Virus record (IMG/VR): IMGVR_UViG_3300032236_000879
Coordinates: 19,247-83,246 of that record
Reading direction: 5' to 3' (one strand)
DNA from: a virus
DNA: 64,000 nt
The translations under genes and the position numbers were made by a program. This document shows, piece after piece, positions 47,349-56,561 of this stretch; positions within the stretch are counted from its first letter, which is position 1; every line of letters begins with the position of its first letter. A model generated the notes under the pieces. The model was not told where the DNA came from and did not search any database. It saw nothing but the letters and a program-made list of their open reading frames with translations.

Positions 47349-48972
47349 ATATTGGGTAGGCGGTTCTGGAACATGGAGTACGTCTTCTACAACTAACTGG
47401 TCTGCCACTTCAGGCGGCACGAGCGGTGCATCTGCTCCTACTGCCGCTGATTCTGTGTTCTTTGATCAGGCAGGCACGTACACTGTTAGTGTTAGTGGAA
47501 CAGCACTTTGTCTAGATTTAAATATCTCGGCAGGTACTATTACATTTACTTCCGGTACAGGTATTACTATATCTGGTAATGTATCAATCACAAATGTAAC
47601 TCCAACGTGGTCAATCGGAGGATTGTTCACTTTCAACGCAACAACAGCAGTAACTATAGCATCTAATGGTTCAACATTTAATACTACCCTGTCATTTACC
47701 GGTGTTGGTGGATCCTGGCAGTTATTGAGTGCATTAAGAACTACCTCTCAAATCAATCTCCAAAATGGAACATTGAATTTAAATGGGTTTACTTTTACTG
47801 GTAGCACCTTCATCTCTTCCTATGCTTCTGCAAGAACACTTGCGTTTGGAACCGGAAATATCACGTTGAATGGTTCAGGTACTATATGGAGTACAGCAAC
47901 CGTCACAAACCTTACGATTACAGGAACTCCGGTGGTAAACATTTCTACCACTACTACTCTTACTACAGCACTATCTTTAGGTTCTCTTTCTGAAGCTAAT
48001 GCAATATCTGTTAATGTTACGTCAGGAACTTATGCCCTAAATATTTTCACTGGTAGCAGCGACACAGTGAAAGACCTAAATTTCACCGGGTTTGCCGGAA
48101 CATTAAACGCAATAACAACTACTGCTTCTATATATGGAAATTTAACTTTATCTAGTGGTATGACAGTAACAACAAGCGGTGCAACAGGTACACTACTATT
48201 TGGTGCTACTTCTGGCATTAAAACAATAACTACAGCTAGTAAATCAATTCCATATGCAGTTCAAATAAACGGATTGGGCGGTACTTGGCAGCTTCAAGAT
48301 ACATTTACCTCAACTTCAATCACTGGTTTAACGCATAGTAACGGTACGCTTGATTTAAACGGCAAAACACTTACTTTGGGTTCTGCTTATACAACTGGTA
48401 CAGGTACTAAAAATTTAACTTTTAATGGTGGAACATTGGTTATATCGCTTGCTTCACCTGCTGCATTTAATAATGCCGTTCCTACTGGATATACGACTAC
48501 TGCCGGTACTGGCACTGGCACGATTTCTATGACTGCTGCAACTGCTAAAACTTTTGTAGGAGGTGGTTCTACATTCAACTGTACGTTAAATCAAGGTGGA
48601 GCCGGAACGCTCACGATCACTGGTTCAAACTCATTTAATAATATCACAAATACAGTACAGCCTGCATCAATCTTATTCACTGCTGGTACAACTAACACGT
48701 TCAACAACTTCAATCTCGGCGGTAACCCCGCTGGCTTTATCACTATAGGAAGTGCTACTGCTGCCACCCATACCCTATCCAGTCCTAGCACAAGTATTTC
48801 AGGTAATTATCTATCTATTAGCTATTCCGTTGCGACTGGAACAGCAACATGGACTGCTAATAATAGTATTAACGGCGGCAATAATACTGGTTGGATCTTT
48901 CCGGCTATTGTACCGGGAGTATTTGTTCCATCCGGTGTTACAATAGCCGGCGGTGTAACCTTCTCCTATTAA
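47338..48972 (+). CDS. beta-rich virion surface protein / adhesin
   Basis: 544 residues. The N-terminus RYWVGGSGTWSTSSTTNWSA followed by PTAADSVFFD is a module I recognise from phage tail and virion proteins. The rest is Thr/Ser/Gly/Asn-rich with regular strand repeats (LNGKTLTLGSAYTTGTG; FTSTSITGLTHSNGTL), which suggests a beta-helix or stacked strands. It lies between transferase genes rather than in the fibre cluster, so it may be a decoration that the transferases glycosylate; that link is speculative. Confidence 0.7.
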   Translation: MANRYWVGGSGTWSTSSTTNWSATSGGTSGASAPTAADSVFFDQAGTYTVSVSGTALCLDLNISAGTITFTSGTGITISGNVSITNVTPTWSIGGLFTFNATTAVTIASNGSTFNTTLSFTGVGGSWQLLSALRTTSQINLQNGTLNLNGFTFTGSTFISSYASARTLAFGTGNITLNGSGTIWSTATVTNLTITGTPVVNISTTTTLTTALSLGSLSEANAISVNVTSGTYALNIFTGSSDTVKDLNFTGFAGTLNAITTTASIYGNLTLSSGMTVTTSGATGTLLFGATSGIKTITTASKSIPYAVQINGLGGTWQLQDTFTSTSITGLTHSNGTLDLNGKTLTLGSAYTTGTGTKNLTFNGGTLVISLASPAAFNNAVPTGYTTTAGTGTGTISMTAATAKTFVGGGSTFNCTLNQGGAGTLTITGSNSFNNITNTVQPASILFTAGTTNTFNNFNLGGNPAGFITIGSATAATHTLSSPSTSISGNYLSISYSVATGTATWTANNSINGGNNTGWIFPAIVPGVFVPSGVTIAGGVTFSY

Positions 48973-48996
48973 TTTATTCTAGCATACCATATCCAG

Positions 48997-49004
48997 CTTA
49001 AATA
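48997..49004 (+). promoter_or_regulatory. late promoter-like octamer 5 nt before an ATG (leaderless geometry)
   Basis: CTTAAATA, then TAAGC, then the ATG at 49010. No Shine-Dalgarno in the 30 nt upstream. Confidence 0.5.
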
Positions 49005-49009
49005 TAAGC

Positions 49010-49951
49010 ATGGATGACATTATTGATGTTGCAGACTTAGATGTAATCTATCTAAGTTATGATGAACCGCAGAAAGAAGAATTCTGGCTAAAGATCAAGA
49101 ACATGGTTCCTTGGGCTGTTCGAGTCGACGGAGTCAAGGGTTCGGATGCTGCACACAAAGCAGCAGGTGAAGCGTCCACAACAGAACGTTTTATTCTGAT
49201 TGACGGGGACAATATGCCCGATGAAGAATTCTTTAATCTGCAATTAGATTTTACAGGACTTGATCCTAACTACACATTAGCACAGTATCGTTGGAGAGCA
49301 GTTAACGCTATTAACGGTCTGCGTTATGGCAATGGCGGTATGTCTTCTTGGACTAAGACCTACGTTGCTAATATGAAGACCCATGAGACAAGTGATGGAA
49401 GCGATGCTACGGCTGTGGATTTCTGCATGGATTCTTCTGATAATCTATACTGGGCGATGCATGATTGCTACTCAACGACGTATCCGAATTATACTCCCTT
49501 TCAAGCATGGAGAGCAGGATTCCGTGAAGGTGTCAAGATGGTGCTTGATCGGGGTGCAAAACCTAGTATAGATGATTTTAAAGAACGAGCATCAACCCGC
49601 AATCTAAACAATCTTACCGTCTGGCATAATGTAGGCTTAGACGTAGCGAACGGTGATTGGGCTATCTATGGAGCAAGGCTCGGTACTTATATGACTCTGC
49701 TCACTGACTGGGATCACAGAAACGTCATGTGGTTTGACAACTTCCCTGAACTTTGGGAAAAACACAAGACGAATCCCATTCATTATGCAGAAGAAATAGG
49801 TGAAGAGTTAGAAGCTAAGTTAGGTCTACCTATCTGTACGCTGACGCCTGCTCAAAGCAAATTCTTCAAGCGTCATTATAATGCAGACAAATATAATATG
49901 GGTCCTCTCGTCAAAGAGATGGACGTTATAAGACAAATTGAAGGTTGGTAG
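49010..49951 (+). CDS. glycosyltransferase-like protein (DGD motif)
   Basis: 313 residues. Begins with a Rossmann-like strand (LDVIYLSYDEP), then RVDGVKGSDAAHKAAGEAS and FILIDGDN, with D65-G66-D67 as the D-x-D. The same stretch aligns with the C-terminal domain of the 59913-63461 protein, where DGD is replaced. Preceded by a leaderless-type late promoter. Sugar donor unknown. Confidence 0.7.
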   Translation: MDDIIDVADLDVIYLSYDEPQKEEFWLKIKNMVPWAVRVDGVKGSDAAHKAAGEASTTERFILIDGDNMPDEEFFNLQLDFTGLDPNYTLAQYRWRAVNAINGLRYGNGGMSSWTKTYVANMKTHETSDGSDATAVDFCMDSSDNLYWAMHDCYSTTYPNYTPFQAWRAGFREGVKMVLDRGAKPSIDDFKERASTRNLNNLTVWHNVGLDVANGDWAIYGARLGTYMTLLTDWDHRNVMWFDNFPELWEKHKTNPIHYAEEIGEELEAKLGLPICTLTPAQSKFFKRHYNADKYNMGPLVKEMDVIRQIEGW

Positions 49952-49957
49952 GGCCCT

Positions 49958-50476
49958 CTATTTCTTAACTCTACAATTAACGCCGTGGTAGCGAGTATAG
50001 TTAGACTTGCCTAGCCCTTCTTTATTACAGTGCGGGCATTTCCATTTAACTTGTGAATGATGGGTTCCGTTTTCTAAATGTCTTCTGTGATGTGTTCTTT
50101 GTATTTCGCCCCCTAAAAAGGGATGAGTACCGTTCTGAGAACGCAATAAGTTATTTTTAGATTGCATTCCGCTCTGGAATATGTGATTGCCCCTTTCAAG
50201 CTGTTGTCTATTACGCTTAACCGCTAATTCAGATATTAACTCAGGAGATAATTTCATTCTCTTTGCGATTAAAAAACATGCAACCCAGTCTTCTTGTTGA
50301 TAATGAATATCATAGTGTTCTTGAATAGTAACTGCTTTTAAATTACTAGGGTCAATGTTGTCATGATTCCCGTCAATGTGATGAATGTCACATCTTCTAC
50401 CATGCTCATCTTTAGGAATAGGACCGTAGTGACGCTCGTAAATTTTGCGGTAGTTGTTGCCAGTGTAAATAGTCAT
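49958..50476 (-). CDS. HNH homing endonuclease, antisense to the island
   Basis: 172 residues. The HNH core DIHHIDGNHDNIDPSNLKAV lies near residues 29-48. The middle is basic with repeated short motifs (GTHPFLGGEIQRTHHRR), and the C-terminus has a zinc-finger-like CPHC plus a further Cys. It is the only minus-strand gene right of 3814, a usual sign of a mobile intron-less homing gene. It has its own AAGGAG and a late octamer (50538-50545, minus). The flanking genes appear intact. Confidence 0.85.
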   Translation of the reverse strand: MTIYTGNNYRKIYERHYGPIPKDEHGRRCDIHHIDGNHDNIDPSNLKAVTIQEHYDIHYQQEDWVACFLIAKRMKLSPELISELAVKRNRQQLERGNHIFQSGMQSKNNLLRSQNGTHPFLGGEIQRTHHRRHLENGTHHSQVKWKCPHCNKEGLGKSNYTRYHGVNCRVKK

Positions 50477-50537
50477 GCTGATTGCTCCTTCATAGCATTA
50501 GAGTAGTTGGGAATCCCCATTCCGCGAACTACACTTT

Positions 50538-50545
50538 TATTTATC
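50538..50545 (-). promoter_or_regulatory. late promoter octamer driving the HNH gene
   Basis: GATAAATA on the minus strand; the predicted start near 50532 leaves 56 nt of leader before the ATG at 50476, with AAGGAG about 9 nt before it. Confidence 0.6.
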
Positions 50546-50560
50546 TTATAGGAACAAATT

Positions 50561-51958
50561 GTGTCAGAATCAGAAGTTGATAGAATTAAGCGTATTAGAG
50601 ATTATATAGATGTTGATGCTACTAAGACTTTCTGTTTAGCAAAATGGCATCATGTTACTATGTATTTACAGAGCGGCGAGACACACTCTTGTTACCATCC
50701 GCAACCACATAAAGTTCCTTTAAGCGAACTTGCTGAAAACCCGTCTGCATTGCATAATACTATGTATAAGAAACTTGAGCGCAAACAGATGCTAGCAGGA
50801 GAGAAGCCTTCTGGGTGTCAGTACTGTTGGAATGTGGAAGCAATGGGTCCTGATTATATCAGTGACAGACACATTCGTAATAGTTCTATCTTCACTGAGG
50901 AAAGATTCAATCAGACCGCTAACGGACCTTGGCATCAAAATATTAACCCGGAATATCTTGAGATCAACTTCGGCAACGAATGCAATTTCAAGTGTGGTTA
51001 TTGTCATCCCAAGTATTCGACTTCTTTTTTCAAAGAAATCGAGAAGTTCGGTCCAGTCACCGGCGTCAAAAATCATCGATGCGATGTTGACTGGATGAAA
51101 TTATATCAACGTGAAGAAGAAAATCCTTATGTTGATGCGTTCTGGAAGTGGTGGCCAGAACTACGCAAGACTTTAAACATCATGCGTGTTACTGGGGGAG
51201 AGCCAACATTGCACAAGTCTACTTGGCAATTGTTAGATAAAATCGATGAAGACCCGATGCCTTGGTTAGAGTTGAATATCAACTCTAACCTCGGTACTAA
51301 GAATATTCTGATTGATCGCCTAGCAACTAAAGTAAAGAAGCTGGTAGATGAGAATAAGATTCGTTCATTCAAGTTATTTACTTCTGTGGATACGTGGGGA
51401 CCTCGTGCAGAATATATTCGTACTGGGCTAGACTTACAAACATGGGAAGAGAACTTCCACACTTATCTGCAAAAGTCTGACTCTGCTATTACCTTCATGA
51501 TCACGTTCAACATCTTCTCAGTTACCTCTTTCAAGTCTCTGTTAGAGAAGTTCCTTGAATGGCGCAAGCAGTATGGTTGGTTCGAGGATCGTAAAGAACA
51601 CAAGGTTCGTTTTGACACTCCATATCTACGTGAACCGATTCAGTATGATATGAACATCTTGCCTAAGGAAGAGTTCATGCCCTACATGTATGAATCGCTA
51701 CAGTTCATGAAGGATAATCTAGACGATAATCGTCCTGACGCCTTCTCGACAATCGAATATGAGAAGTTCAAGAGAGTCGTTGACTACATGGCTGAAACCG
51801 TCTATACTGATGAGAAACTGATTGAAGGTCGCCGTGACTTCTACAATTGGTTCAACGAACTGGATGATCGCAGAGAGAATGATATGCTCTCAGTCTTTCC
51901 AGAGATGATGGATTTTTATAGGCTATGTCAAGAAATCAATATTACCAACCCTCTATAA
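50561..51958 (+). CDS. radical SAM protein of the phage 'twitch' type
   Basis: 465 residues from GTG 50561 (AGGAAC upstream). The cluster motif C141-x3-C145-x2-C148 (NECNFKCGYCHPK) binds the 4Fe-4S cluster that cleaves SAM. RVTGGEPTLH is the GGE motif for the SAM amino group. The N-terminal part holds extra cysteines (SGCQYCWN; SCYHP), typical of an auxiliary half-SPASM 'twitch' cluster. Proteins of this type are known in large phages; substrates are not known. Here it lies among sugar enzymes, so modification of a peptide or glycan precursor is a guess. Overlaps the next gene by 34 nt. Confidence 0.85.
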   Translation: MSESEVDRIKRIRDYIDVDATKTFCLAKWHHVTMYLQSGETHSCYHPQPHKVPLSELAENPSALHNTMYKKLERKQMLAGEKPSGCQYCWNVEAMGPDYISDRHIRNSSIFTEERFNQTANGPWHQNINPEYLEINFGNECNFKCGYCHPKYSTSFFKEIEKFGPVTGVKNHRCDVDWMKLYQREEENPYVDAFWKWWPELRKTLNIMRVTGGEPTLHKSTWQLLDKIDEDPMPWLELNINSNLGTKNILIDRLATKVKKLVDENKIRSFKLFTSVDTWGPRAEYIRTGLDLQTWEENFHTYLQKSDSAITFMITFNIFSVTSFKSLLEKFLEWRKQYGWFEDRKEHKVRFDTPYLREPIQYDMNILPKEEFMPYMYESLQFMKDNLDDNRPDAFSTIEYEKFKRVVDYMAETVYTDEKLIEGRRDFYNWFNELDDRRENDMLSVFPEMMDFYRLCQEINITNPL

Positions 51959-52188
51959 ACTCGTACGTGACAAGCATGGCCGTTTTCAATGCTATTGACG
52001 ACGGGTGGTCTATGATTGGTACGCACATGCCTACTAGCCAAAAGGTATATGCAGTCAGAAATGATATAGCCAGATGGATAGAAACACAACCACCTCACAT
52101 GTGGAAGTTTTATGATGTAGATAATATGCTGAATTGCTACCTGCTTAGTGAAGAATTACTATCATGGATGATATTGAAATGGCGATAG
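51925..52188 (+). CDS. hypothetical protein, 87 aa
   Basis: Starts inside the radical SAM gene in another frame; an alternative ATG at 51976 would avoid the overlap. Contains FNAIDDGWSMIGTHMP and HMWKFYDVDNMLNCYLL. No signal peptide and no family recognised. Its position suggests co-expression with the radical SAM enzyme. Confidence 0.5.
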   Translation: MSRNQYYQPSINSYVTSMAVFNAIDDGWSMIGTHMPTSQKVYAVRNDIARWIETQPPHMWKFYDVDNMLNCYLLSEELLSWMILKWR

Positions 52189-52221
52189 AGTTCTAGAAAC
52201 CTTTTGGCATCATTCAGCAGA

Positions 52222-52229
52222 ATTAAATA
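52222..52229 (+). promoter_or_regulatory. possible late promoter octamer
   Basis: ATTAAATA, two mismatches to TATAAATA, 25 nt before the ATG at 52255. Predicted start near 52235. Weaker than the others. Confidence 0.35.
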
Positions 52230-52254
52230 GATTTACAAATTTAGGAGAATAATC

Positions 52255-52524
52255 ATGACCGTAGTAAGCAGCGATAATTTTATTGATCATGATACTGGAA
52301 AGAAGGTATCTAAGATCATCGAAAAGTATATGGACACTGAACTGTCTGAAGAAACATGCGATCTAGTTCTAGAGGATATCCGAGAAACCTTTAGTCAGAA
52401 TCACTTTGCAGAAGTATCTGTTGACACAGATACCGGTGAGATCGCAGTCATCATTGAAGATAAGAATAACCGACTACTGAAGTGTACATCACTTCAGATA
52501 TTAGAAACAAAGAATGATCGATAA
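52255..52524 (+). CDS. hypothetical protein, 89 aa
   Basis: A good TAGGAGA binding site precedes the ATG. Acidic protein with a helical first half (DHDTGKKVSKIIEKYMDTEL) and a beta hairpin (EVSVDTDTGEIAVIIEDKNN). No recognised family. Lies between the radical SAM unit and the putative transferase series. Confidence 0.6.
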   Translation: MTVVSSDNFIDHDTGKKVSKIIEKYMDTELSEETCDLVLEDIRETFSQNHFAEVSVDTDTGEIAVIIEDKNNRLLKCTSLQILETKNDR

Positions 52525-52576
52525 AACACAAATTGAAAAACCAGGAATAGATATTATCACACTGAAGTTCCATGTG

Positions 52577-52584
52577 AATAAATA
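52577..52584 (+). promoter_or_regulatory. late promoter octamer 5 nt before an ATG (leaderless geometry)
   Basis: AATAAATA, then AAAAC, then the ATG at 52590. No Shine-Dalgarno upstream. Confidence 0.55.
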
Positions 52585-52589
52585 AAAAC

Positions 52590-53903
52590 ATGTCAGAACA
52601 TGTCAAAATTGTATATAGTTGGATAGGACCTAGGGGTCCTATATGGAACACTGAACTCCCGAATATATTAACACTTGCTCATGCTAGTTATGATGCACAC
52701 TTAGAAACCCATCGGGTTTGGACAGATCAATTGTATCATAAACTATTTAGGAATTGCAAAGAAAAATTCCAACTTTCTTCGACTGTTGATATCACGAAAG
52801 ATGATCTATTCATCTATCCTTTTTCATTGACCTGGAGAATAAATTTTGAGAATTACTTCCAACCGGATGAAGGAATACTTGAATTCTCACACACTCCGAA
52901 TAGCATCATTGATGCTGTAAAGTATGGTAAAGGATTCTTCTTGATCGATCACTCACTTGAGTCATTTGTTCAGTACAATCATCTAAGCAAGATGCATTTT
53001 TATTTCAGTAATGCAGGTATTCCGTTAAACAAAATTATATATGTTACTGGTTGCATGAATGCTGATGAAGCATATCACTATTTCTTGCAAGCATATAATC
53101 TCTCAACTAATCCCAAAGATAAATTAAATCTAGTTTCTTATCCTACGCATCAAACTAATATGTACCGTGTTATACATCGTACAAGACTTGATCCAGTTTA
53201 TGATACCGAAACTGTTCCTTCAAAGTTATTCTTGACCTGGAATAGGAGATTTAGGTCGCACAGAATCAATCTCATGCTAGGTCTAGAAAAACTAAATCTT
53301 GTAGATCGATCTTTTGTAAGCATTGGGATAGTCGACCCCGAACAAGCACATCTCACTTTTGCACAAGTTGCAGGAGACGGTAATCCTGCATTAGGTACCG
53401 ATCGTTCGCACGTGGAGAGATTTTTTAGTAGGCTACCGCTTGAACTAGATCATGAAACTAGCCTGCCAGATATGTGTTCTGACATGTCGGGCAAGACTAG
53501 AAATTTTTATTCAAATAGCCTTCTCAGTATCGTGACTGAAACTAATTATGAAGCAAGAGAAGTCACTACTACAGAAAAGACATTTAAGCCGATGATACAT
53601 CGCCATCCCTTCATCATGGTAGGTGCTGCTAAAACGCTAGCTTCACTGAAGATTCTGGGTTATCAGACATTTGATAGGTGGTGGAGTGAAGATTATGACA
53701 ATATTAATGATCCAAACGAAAGAATGCAAGAAATATTGCGGGTGTGCGAAGAAATAGGAACTTGGTCACCCGAGAAAATTTTGCAATTCAAAAGAGAAGT
53801 GAAGCCAGTACTTGATCATAACTTTAGTGTTATGAGTAAAGATATTGCCGAAACAGTGGCTATAAATATTGATAAAGTTGTTAGACCGACAGATGGATTA
53901 TAG
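52590..53903 (+). CDS. putative glycosyltransferase of the TEKTFKP family, copy 1
   Basis: 437 residues, first of three relatives in this island (also 55452 and 58376). The shared C-terminal part reads SIVTETNY, TTEKTFKPMIHRHPFIMVGA, then LGYQTF and a conserved acidic stretch before an Arg. The E-K-T-F-K-P and H-P-F pattern resembles the nucleotide-sugar binding end of GT10/exostosin-like transferases, but I cannot assign the family with certainty. Preceded by a leaderless-type late octamer. Overlaps the FkbM gene downstream. Confidence 0.6.
   Translation: MSEHVKIVYSWIGPRGPIWNTELPNILTLAHASYDAHLETHRVWTDQLYHKLFRNCKEKFQLSSTVDITKDDLFIYPFSLTWRINFENYFQPDEGILEFSHTPNSIIDAVKYGKGFFLIDHSLESFVQYNHLSKMHFYFSNAGIPLNKIIYVTGCMNADEAYHYFLQAYNLSTNPKDKLNLVSYPTHQTNMYRVIHRTRLDPVYDTETVPSKLFLTWNRRFRSHRINLMLGLEKLNLVDRSFVSIGIVDPEQAHLTFAQVAGDGNPALGTDRSHVERFFSRLPLELDHETSLPDMCSDMSGKTRNFYSNSLLSIVTETNYEAREVTTTEKTFKPMIHRHPFIMVGAAKTLASLKILGYQTFDRWWSEDYDNINDPNERMQEILRVCEEIGTWSPEKILQFKREVKPVLDHNFSVMSKDIAETVAINIDKVVRPTDGL
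53861..53868 (+). promoter_or_regulatory. late promoter octamer (exact TATAAATA) before the FkbM-type gene
   Basis: An exact consensus octamer inside the 3' end of the upstream gene. Predicted start near 53874, 19 nt before the ATG at 53893. Because it lies in coding sequence it could be chance. Confidence 0.45.
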
Positions 53904-54495
53904 TCAATACCAAGAACAAGAATATATTCTAGAATATTTTGGTTCTAGCACGGGTACTTTTCTAGATGTCGGAGCAGCAGACGGTATCACATTTAGTAAT
54001 GTTTATCAATTACTATTGAATGGTTGGTCTGGAATATCCGTAGAACCTGAAACTCGGACTTTTAGAACTTTAATCCATAACTACAAGCGATTTGGATCAC
54101 GCTCAGAGTTAGTAATGTCCGTGATAGATAAGCAAGAAGGCTTTGTAACCTTCTATGAAAACGGACAACTTAGTTCTACTTCGACTGAGCATATGGTTAA
54201 TTGGGAATGGCATAGGCTTAAGAATGGATATGAATGGAAACCCGTTACTCACTATGCAATCACGTTTGATACTCTGTTAAAGAATTATTCTGCTCGTAAT
54301 TTTGACTTCATCAGTATTGACCTAGAAGGACAAAATAGTAGCATAGTTCTTTCCACTGACTGGAATCTCGCACCTGAATGTAAATTGATTTGTATCGAAC
54401 ATGATCAAAATTGGGATCCAATTATTAGTTATCTAGAGCAATATGGTTTTAAGTTCTATCAAAGAACCCCTGTTAATATATTAATGAGTAGATGA
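53893..54495 (+). CDS. FkbM-type methyltransferase, copy 1
   Basis: 200 residues from the ATG at 53893; a TTG at 53869 would extend the frame by eight codons. Motif I is FLDVGAADG, then GISVEPE at the end of strand 2, and DFISIDLEGQNSS for the later core strand, the FkbM pattern (DIDxEG). These enzymes O-methylate sugars. Starts within the preceding gene and ends 1 nt before the epimerase ATG. Pairs with the TEKTFKP protein, as does copy 2 at 56561. Confidence 0.82.
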   Translation: MDYSQYQEQEYILEYFGSSTGTFLDVGAADGITFSNVYQLLLNGWSGISVEPETRTFRTLIHNYKRFGSRSELVMSVIDKQEGFVTFYENGQLSSTSTEHMVNWEWHRLKNGYEWKPVTHYAITFDTLLKNYSARNFDFISIDLEGQNSSIVLSTDWNLAPECKLICIEHDQNWDPIISYLEQYGFKFYQRTPVNILMSR

Positions 54496-54496
54496 T

Positions 54497-55459
54497 ATGA
54501 AAAACATATTAGTATGCGGCGCCGGTGGATTTATTGGATCACACCTAGTAGAAAGCCTAAAAGTACAAGGACATTATGTAGTAGGAGCTGATCTAAAGTC
54601 TCCGGAATATTCTGATACTAAAGCGAATAGCTTTTATATAATTGACCTACGTGTTGCTAATAATGTGAATACATTATTTGATTATCATAAATTTGATGAG
54701 GTTTATCAATTAGCAGCAGACATGGGTGGGGCTGGATATATTTTTACAGGCGAACATGATGCAGATATCATGCACAACTCTGCTATAATCAATCTAAATG
54801 TCCTAGATGCTATGAAAAAGTACGGAGTAAAGAAGGTGTTCTATAGCTCAAGTGCTTGTATGTACCCATCACACAATCAAGAGGATCCGGACAATCCTCT
54901 ACTAACAGAAGACAGTGCTTACCCTGCTAATCCAGACAGCGAGTATGGTTGGGAAAAGCTATTCAGTGAACGCTTGTATATGAGCTATGCACGTAATTAT
55001 GGAATTGAAGCTCGCATTGCACGTTTCCACAATATCTTTGGCCCGCTCGGATCATGGAACAATGGTAAAGAGAAAGCACCGGCTGCACTATGTCGCAAAG
55101 TAGCAATGGCTGAAGACAATAGTGAAATAGAGATTTGGGGACCCGGTAATCAGACACGTTCATTTTTATATATTGATGAATGTATTGAAGGCATACATCG
55201 TATTATGGAAAGTGATTGCACCTTACCATTAAATCTCGGCTCAACAAGAATGATTAGCATCAACGATCTAGCCTTATTAATAGCGAGTCTCACTAACAAG
55301 AAAATCAAAATTAAGAACATAGATGGACCGGTTGGCGTTATGGGTCGCAACAGCGACAACACATTGATTAAAGAAATGATTGGCTGGGCTCCCGGTGAAG
55401 ACTTGGAAGCAGGATTGATCAAGACTTATCAATGGATATCAGAACAACTCAATGTTTGA
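54497..55459 (+). CDS. GDP-mannose 3,5-epimerase-like enzyme
   Basis: 320-residue extended SDR enzyme. GAGGFIGSH (8-16) binds NAD. SSSACMYPS holds C121, Y150-x3-K154 is the SDR pair, and KEKAPAALCRK holds K193. These match the epimerase residues of plant GDP-mannose 3,5-epimerase (Cys145, Tyr174, Lys178, Lys217 in Arabidopsis). FHNIFGP and VMGRNSDNTLIKEMIGWAP are also close to that family. The product would be GDP-L-galactose and/or GDP-L-gulose. This gives the island a supply of an unusual sugar nucleotide. Overlaps the next gene by 8 nt. Confidence 0.85.
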   Translation: MKNILVCGAGGFIGSHLVESLKVQGHYVVGADLKSPEYSDTKANSFYIIDLRVANNVNTLFDYHKFDEVYQLAADMGGAGYIFTGEHDADIMHNSAIINLNVLDAMKKYGVKKVFYSSSACMYPSHNQEDPDNPLLTEDSAYPANPDSEYGWEKLFSERLYMSYARNYGIEARIARFHNIFGPLGSWNNGKEKAPAALCRKVAMAEDNSEIEIWGPGNQTRSFLYIDECIEGIHRIMESDCTLPLNLGSTRMISINDLALLIASLTNKKIKIKNIDGPVGVMGRNSDNTLIKEMIGWAPGEDLEAGLIKTYQWISEQLNV

Positions 55460-56561
55460 TTCGATTGATTTTCCTCTAGAGGAATGGATACATGTTTATT
55501 GTAATGCTGGTCTATCTCCATATCCACTTCTGTCTGACGCTGATAAAATAATAGAGGAAATAAATCTTAATCCTAATCGTAATAAGATTATATTCATGGC
55601 ACACGGTGACGGGTTCACTGTACACTTTAATACATTTAGTGAGATCGCACGACGCATAATGAATGGCACTGGCATACCATTAGAGAACATTGCGATAGTG
55701 ATCGGCTCTCAATGCACGAAAGAAACAATCGAGTTATATAAGAAATATATAGAAGAATATAATTGGCTTCCGATCAGATTGGTTCTCAGTAATACATGGG
55801 AGTATTCATCCGGTAAACGTATTAGAGCAAACCCCGAATCATATGATCAATTCGATACTACGCCTAGAGTCAAGGATCATCTTTTGTTATGCTATAATAG
55901 AGGACAGAAATTTCATCGATGGTATGTAATTGCTGAATTGATTAAGCGTAACTTACTTTCACGTTCGTTCGTATCTGCATATCACACAGTAGATGAATTA
56001 GATCCTTACACTATTGAGGATCGTGTGGGGGCAGGTCTCACTGAAGAACTCTACGATATACTATGTGAACATAAAGATATTTTTCCATTGAAGCTATCAA
56101 TGAAGGACTTCGCTGAAGCAGGTGAAAAACAATATTCACCTTTAGGTGACGATGTAGCATACTTTAATAATAGTTATTTTAGTCTGATTACTGAAACACT
56201 ATACTACGGTAAACAGTTAAATGGTTGCGGTCATATACCCTCGCACTTTCTAACTGAGAAGACGTTCAAAGTAATCGCAACCAAGCATCCGTTTATTCTT
56301 TTGCAATGGCCAGGCACACTAAAATCTCTTAGAAGAATGGGATATAAAACGTTTCATCCTTATATCGATGAATCATATGATGTGATAGAAGATGACGTTC
56401 TTAGACTAAATGCTATCATGGATGAAGTAGAACGATTATCTAAGTACACAGATGAACAGTGGTTGGAGTTCCAACACAACATAGAGTCAATTCTTCTTCA
56501 TAACTTCAATGTACTTCAGGCTTCGAAGCAACAACATTTAACTTTTAAGGATTTTATTTAA
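55452..56561 (+). CDS. putative glycosyltransferase of the TEKTFKP family, copy 2
   Basis: 369 residues. Shares with copies 1 and 3 the block SLITETLYYGK, LTEKTFKVIATKHPFILLQW, MGYKTFHPYIDESYDVIEDD and an Arg five residues later. The N-terminal half (IIFMAHGDGFTVHFNTF) has a Rossmann-like start. The stop overlaps the following ATG (TAATG), forming the same transferase-FkbM pair as copy 1. Confidence 0.6.
   Translation: MFDSIDFPLEEWIHVYCNAGLSPYPLLSDADKIIEEINLNPNRNKIIFMAHGDGFTVHFNTFSEIARRIMNGTGIPLENIAIVIGSQCTKETIELYKKYIEEYNWLPIRLVLSNTWEYSSGKRIRANPESYDQFDTTPRVKDHLLLCYNRGQKFHRWYVIAELIKRNLLSRSFVSAYHTVDELDPYTIEDRVGAGLTEELYDILCEHKDIFPLKLSMKDFAEAGEKQYSPLGDDVAYFNNSYFSLITETLYYGKQLNGCGHIPSHFLTEKTFKVIATKHPFILLQWPGTLKSLRRMGYKTFHPYIDESYDVIEDDVLRLNAIMDEVERLSKYTDEQWLEFQHNIESILLHNFNVLQASKQQHLTFKDFI

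Noticed and set aside
50792-51462. Antisense and alternative-frame open frames within the radical SAM gene
   Set aside because: The sense frame has all catalytic motifs; the others show no family features or initiation signals.
52514-52585. 23-codon open frame between the 89-residue gene and the first TEKTFKP gene
   Set aside because: Too short to support; it overlaps the upstream stop region and contains the late octamer for the next gene, so it is better read as control sequence.
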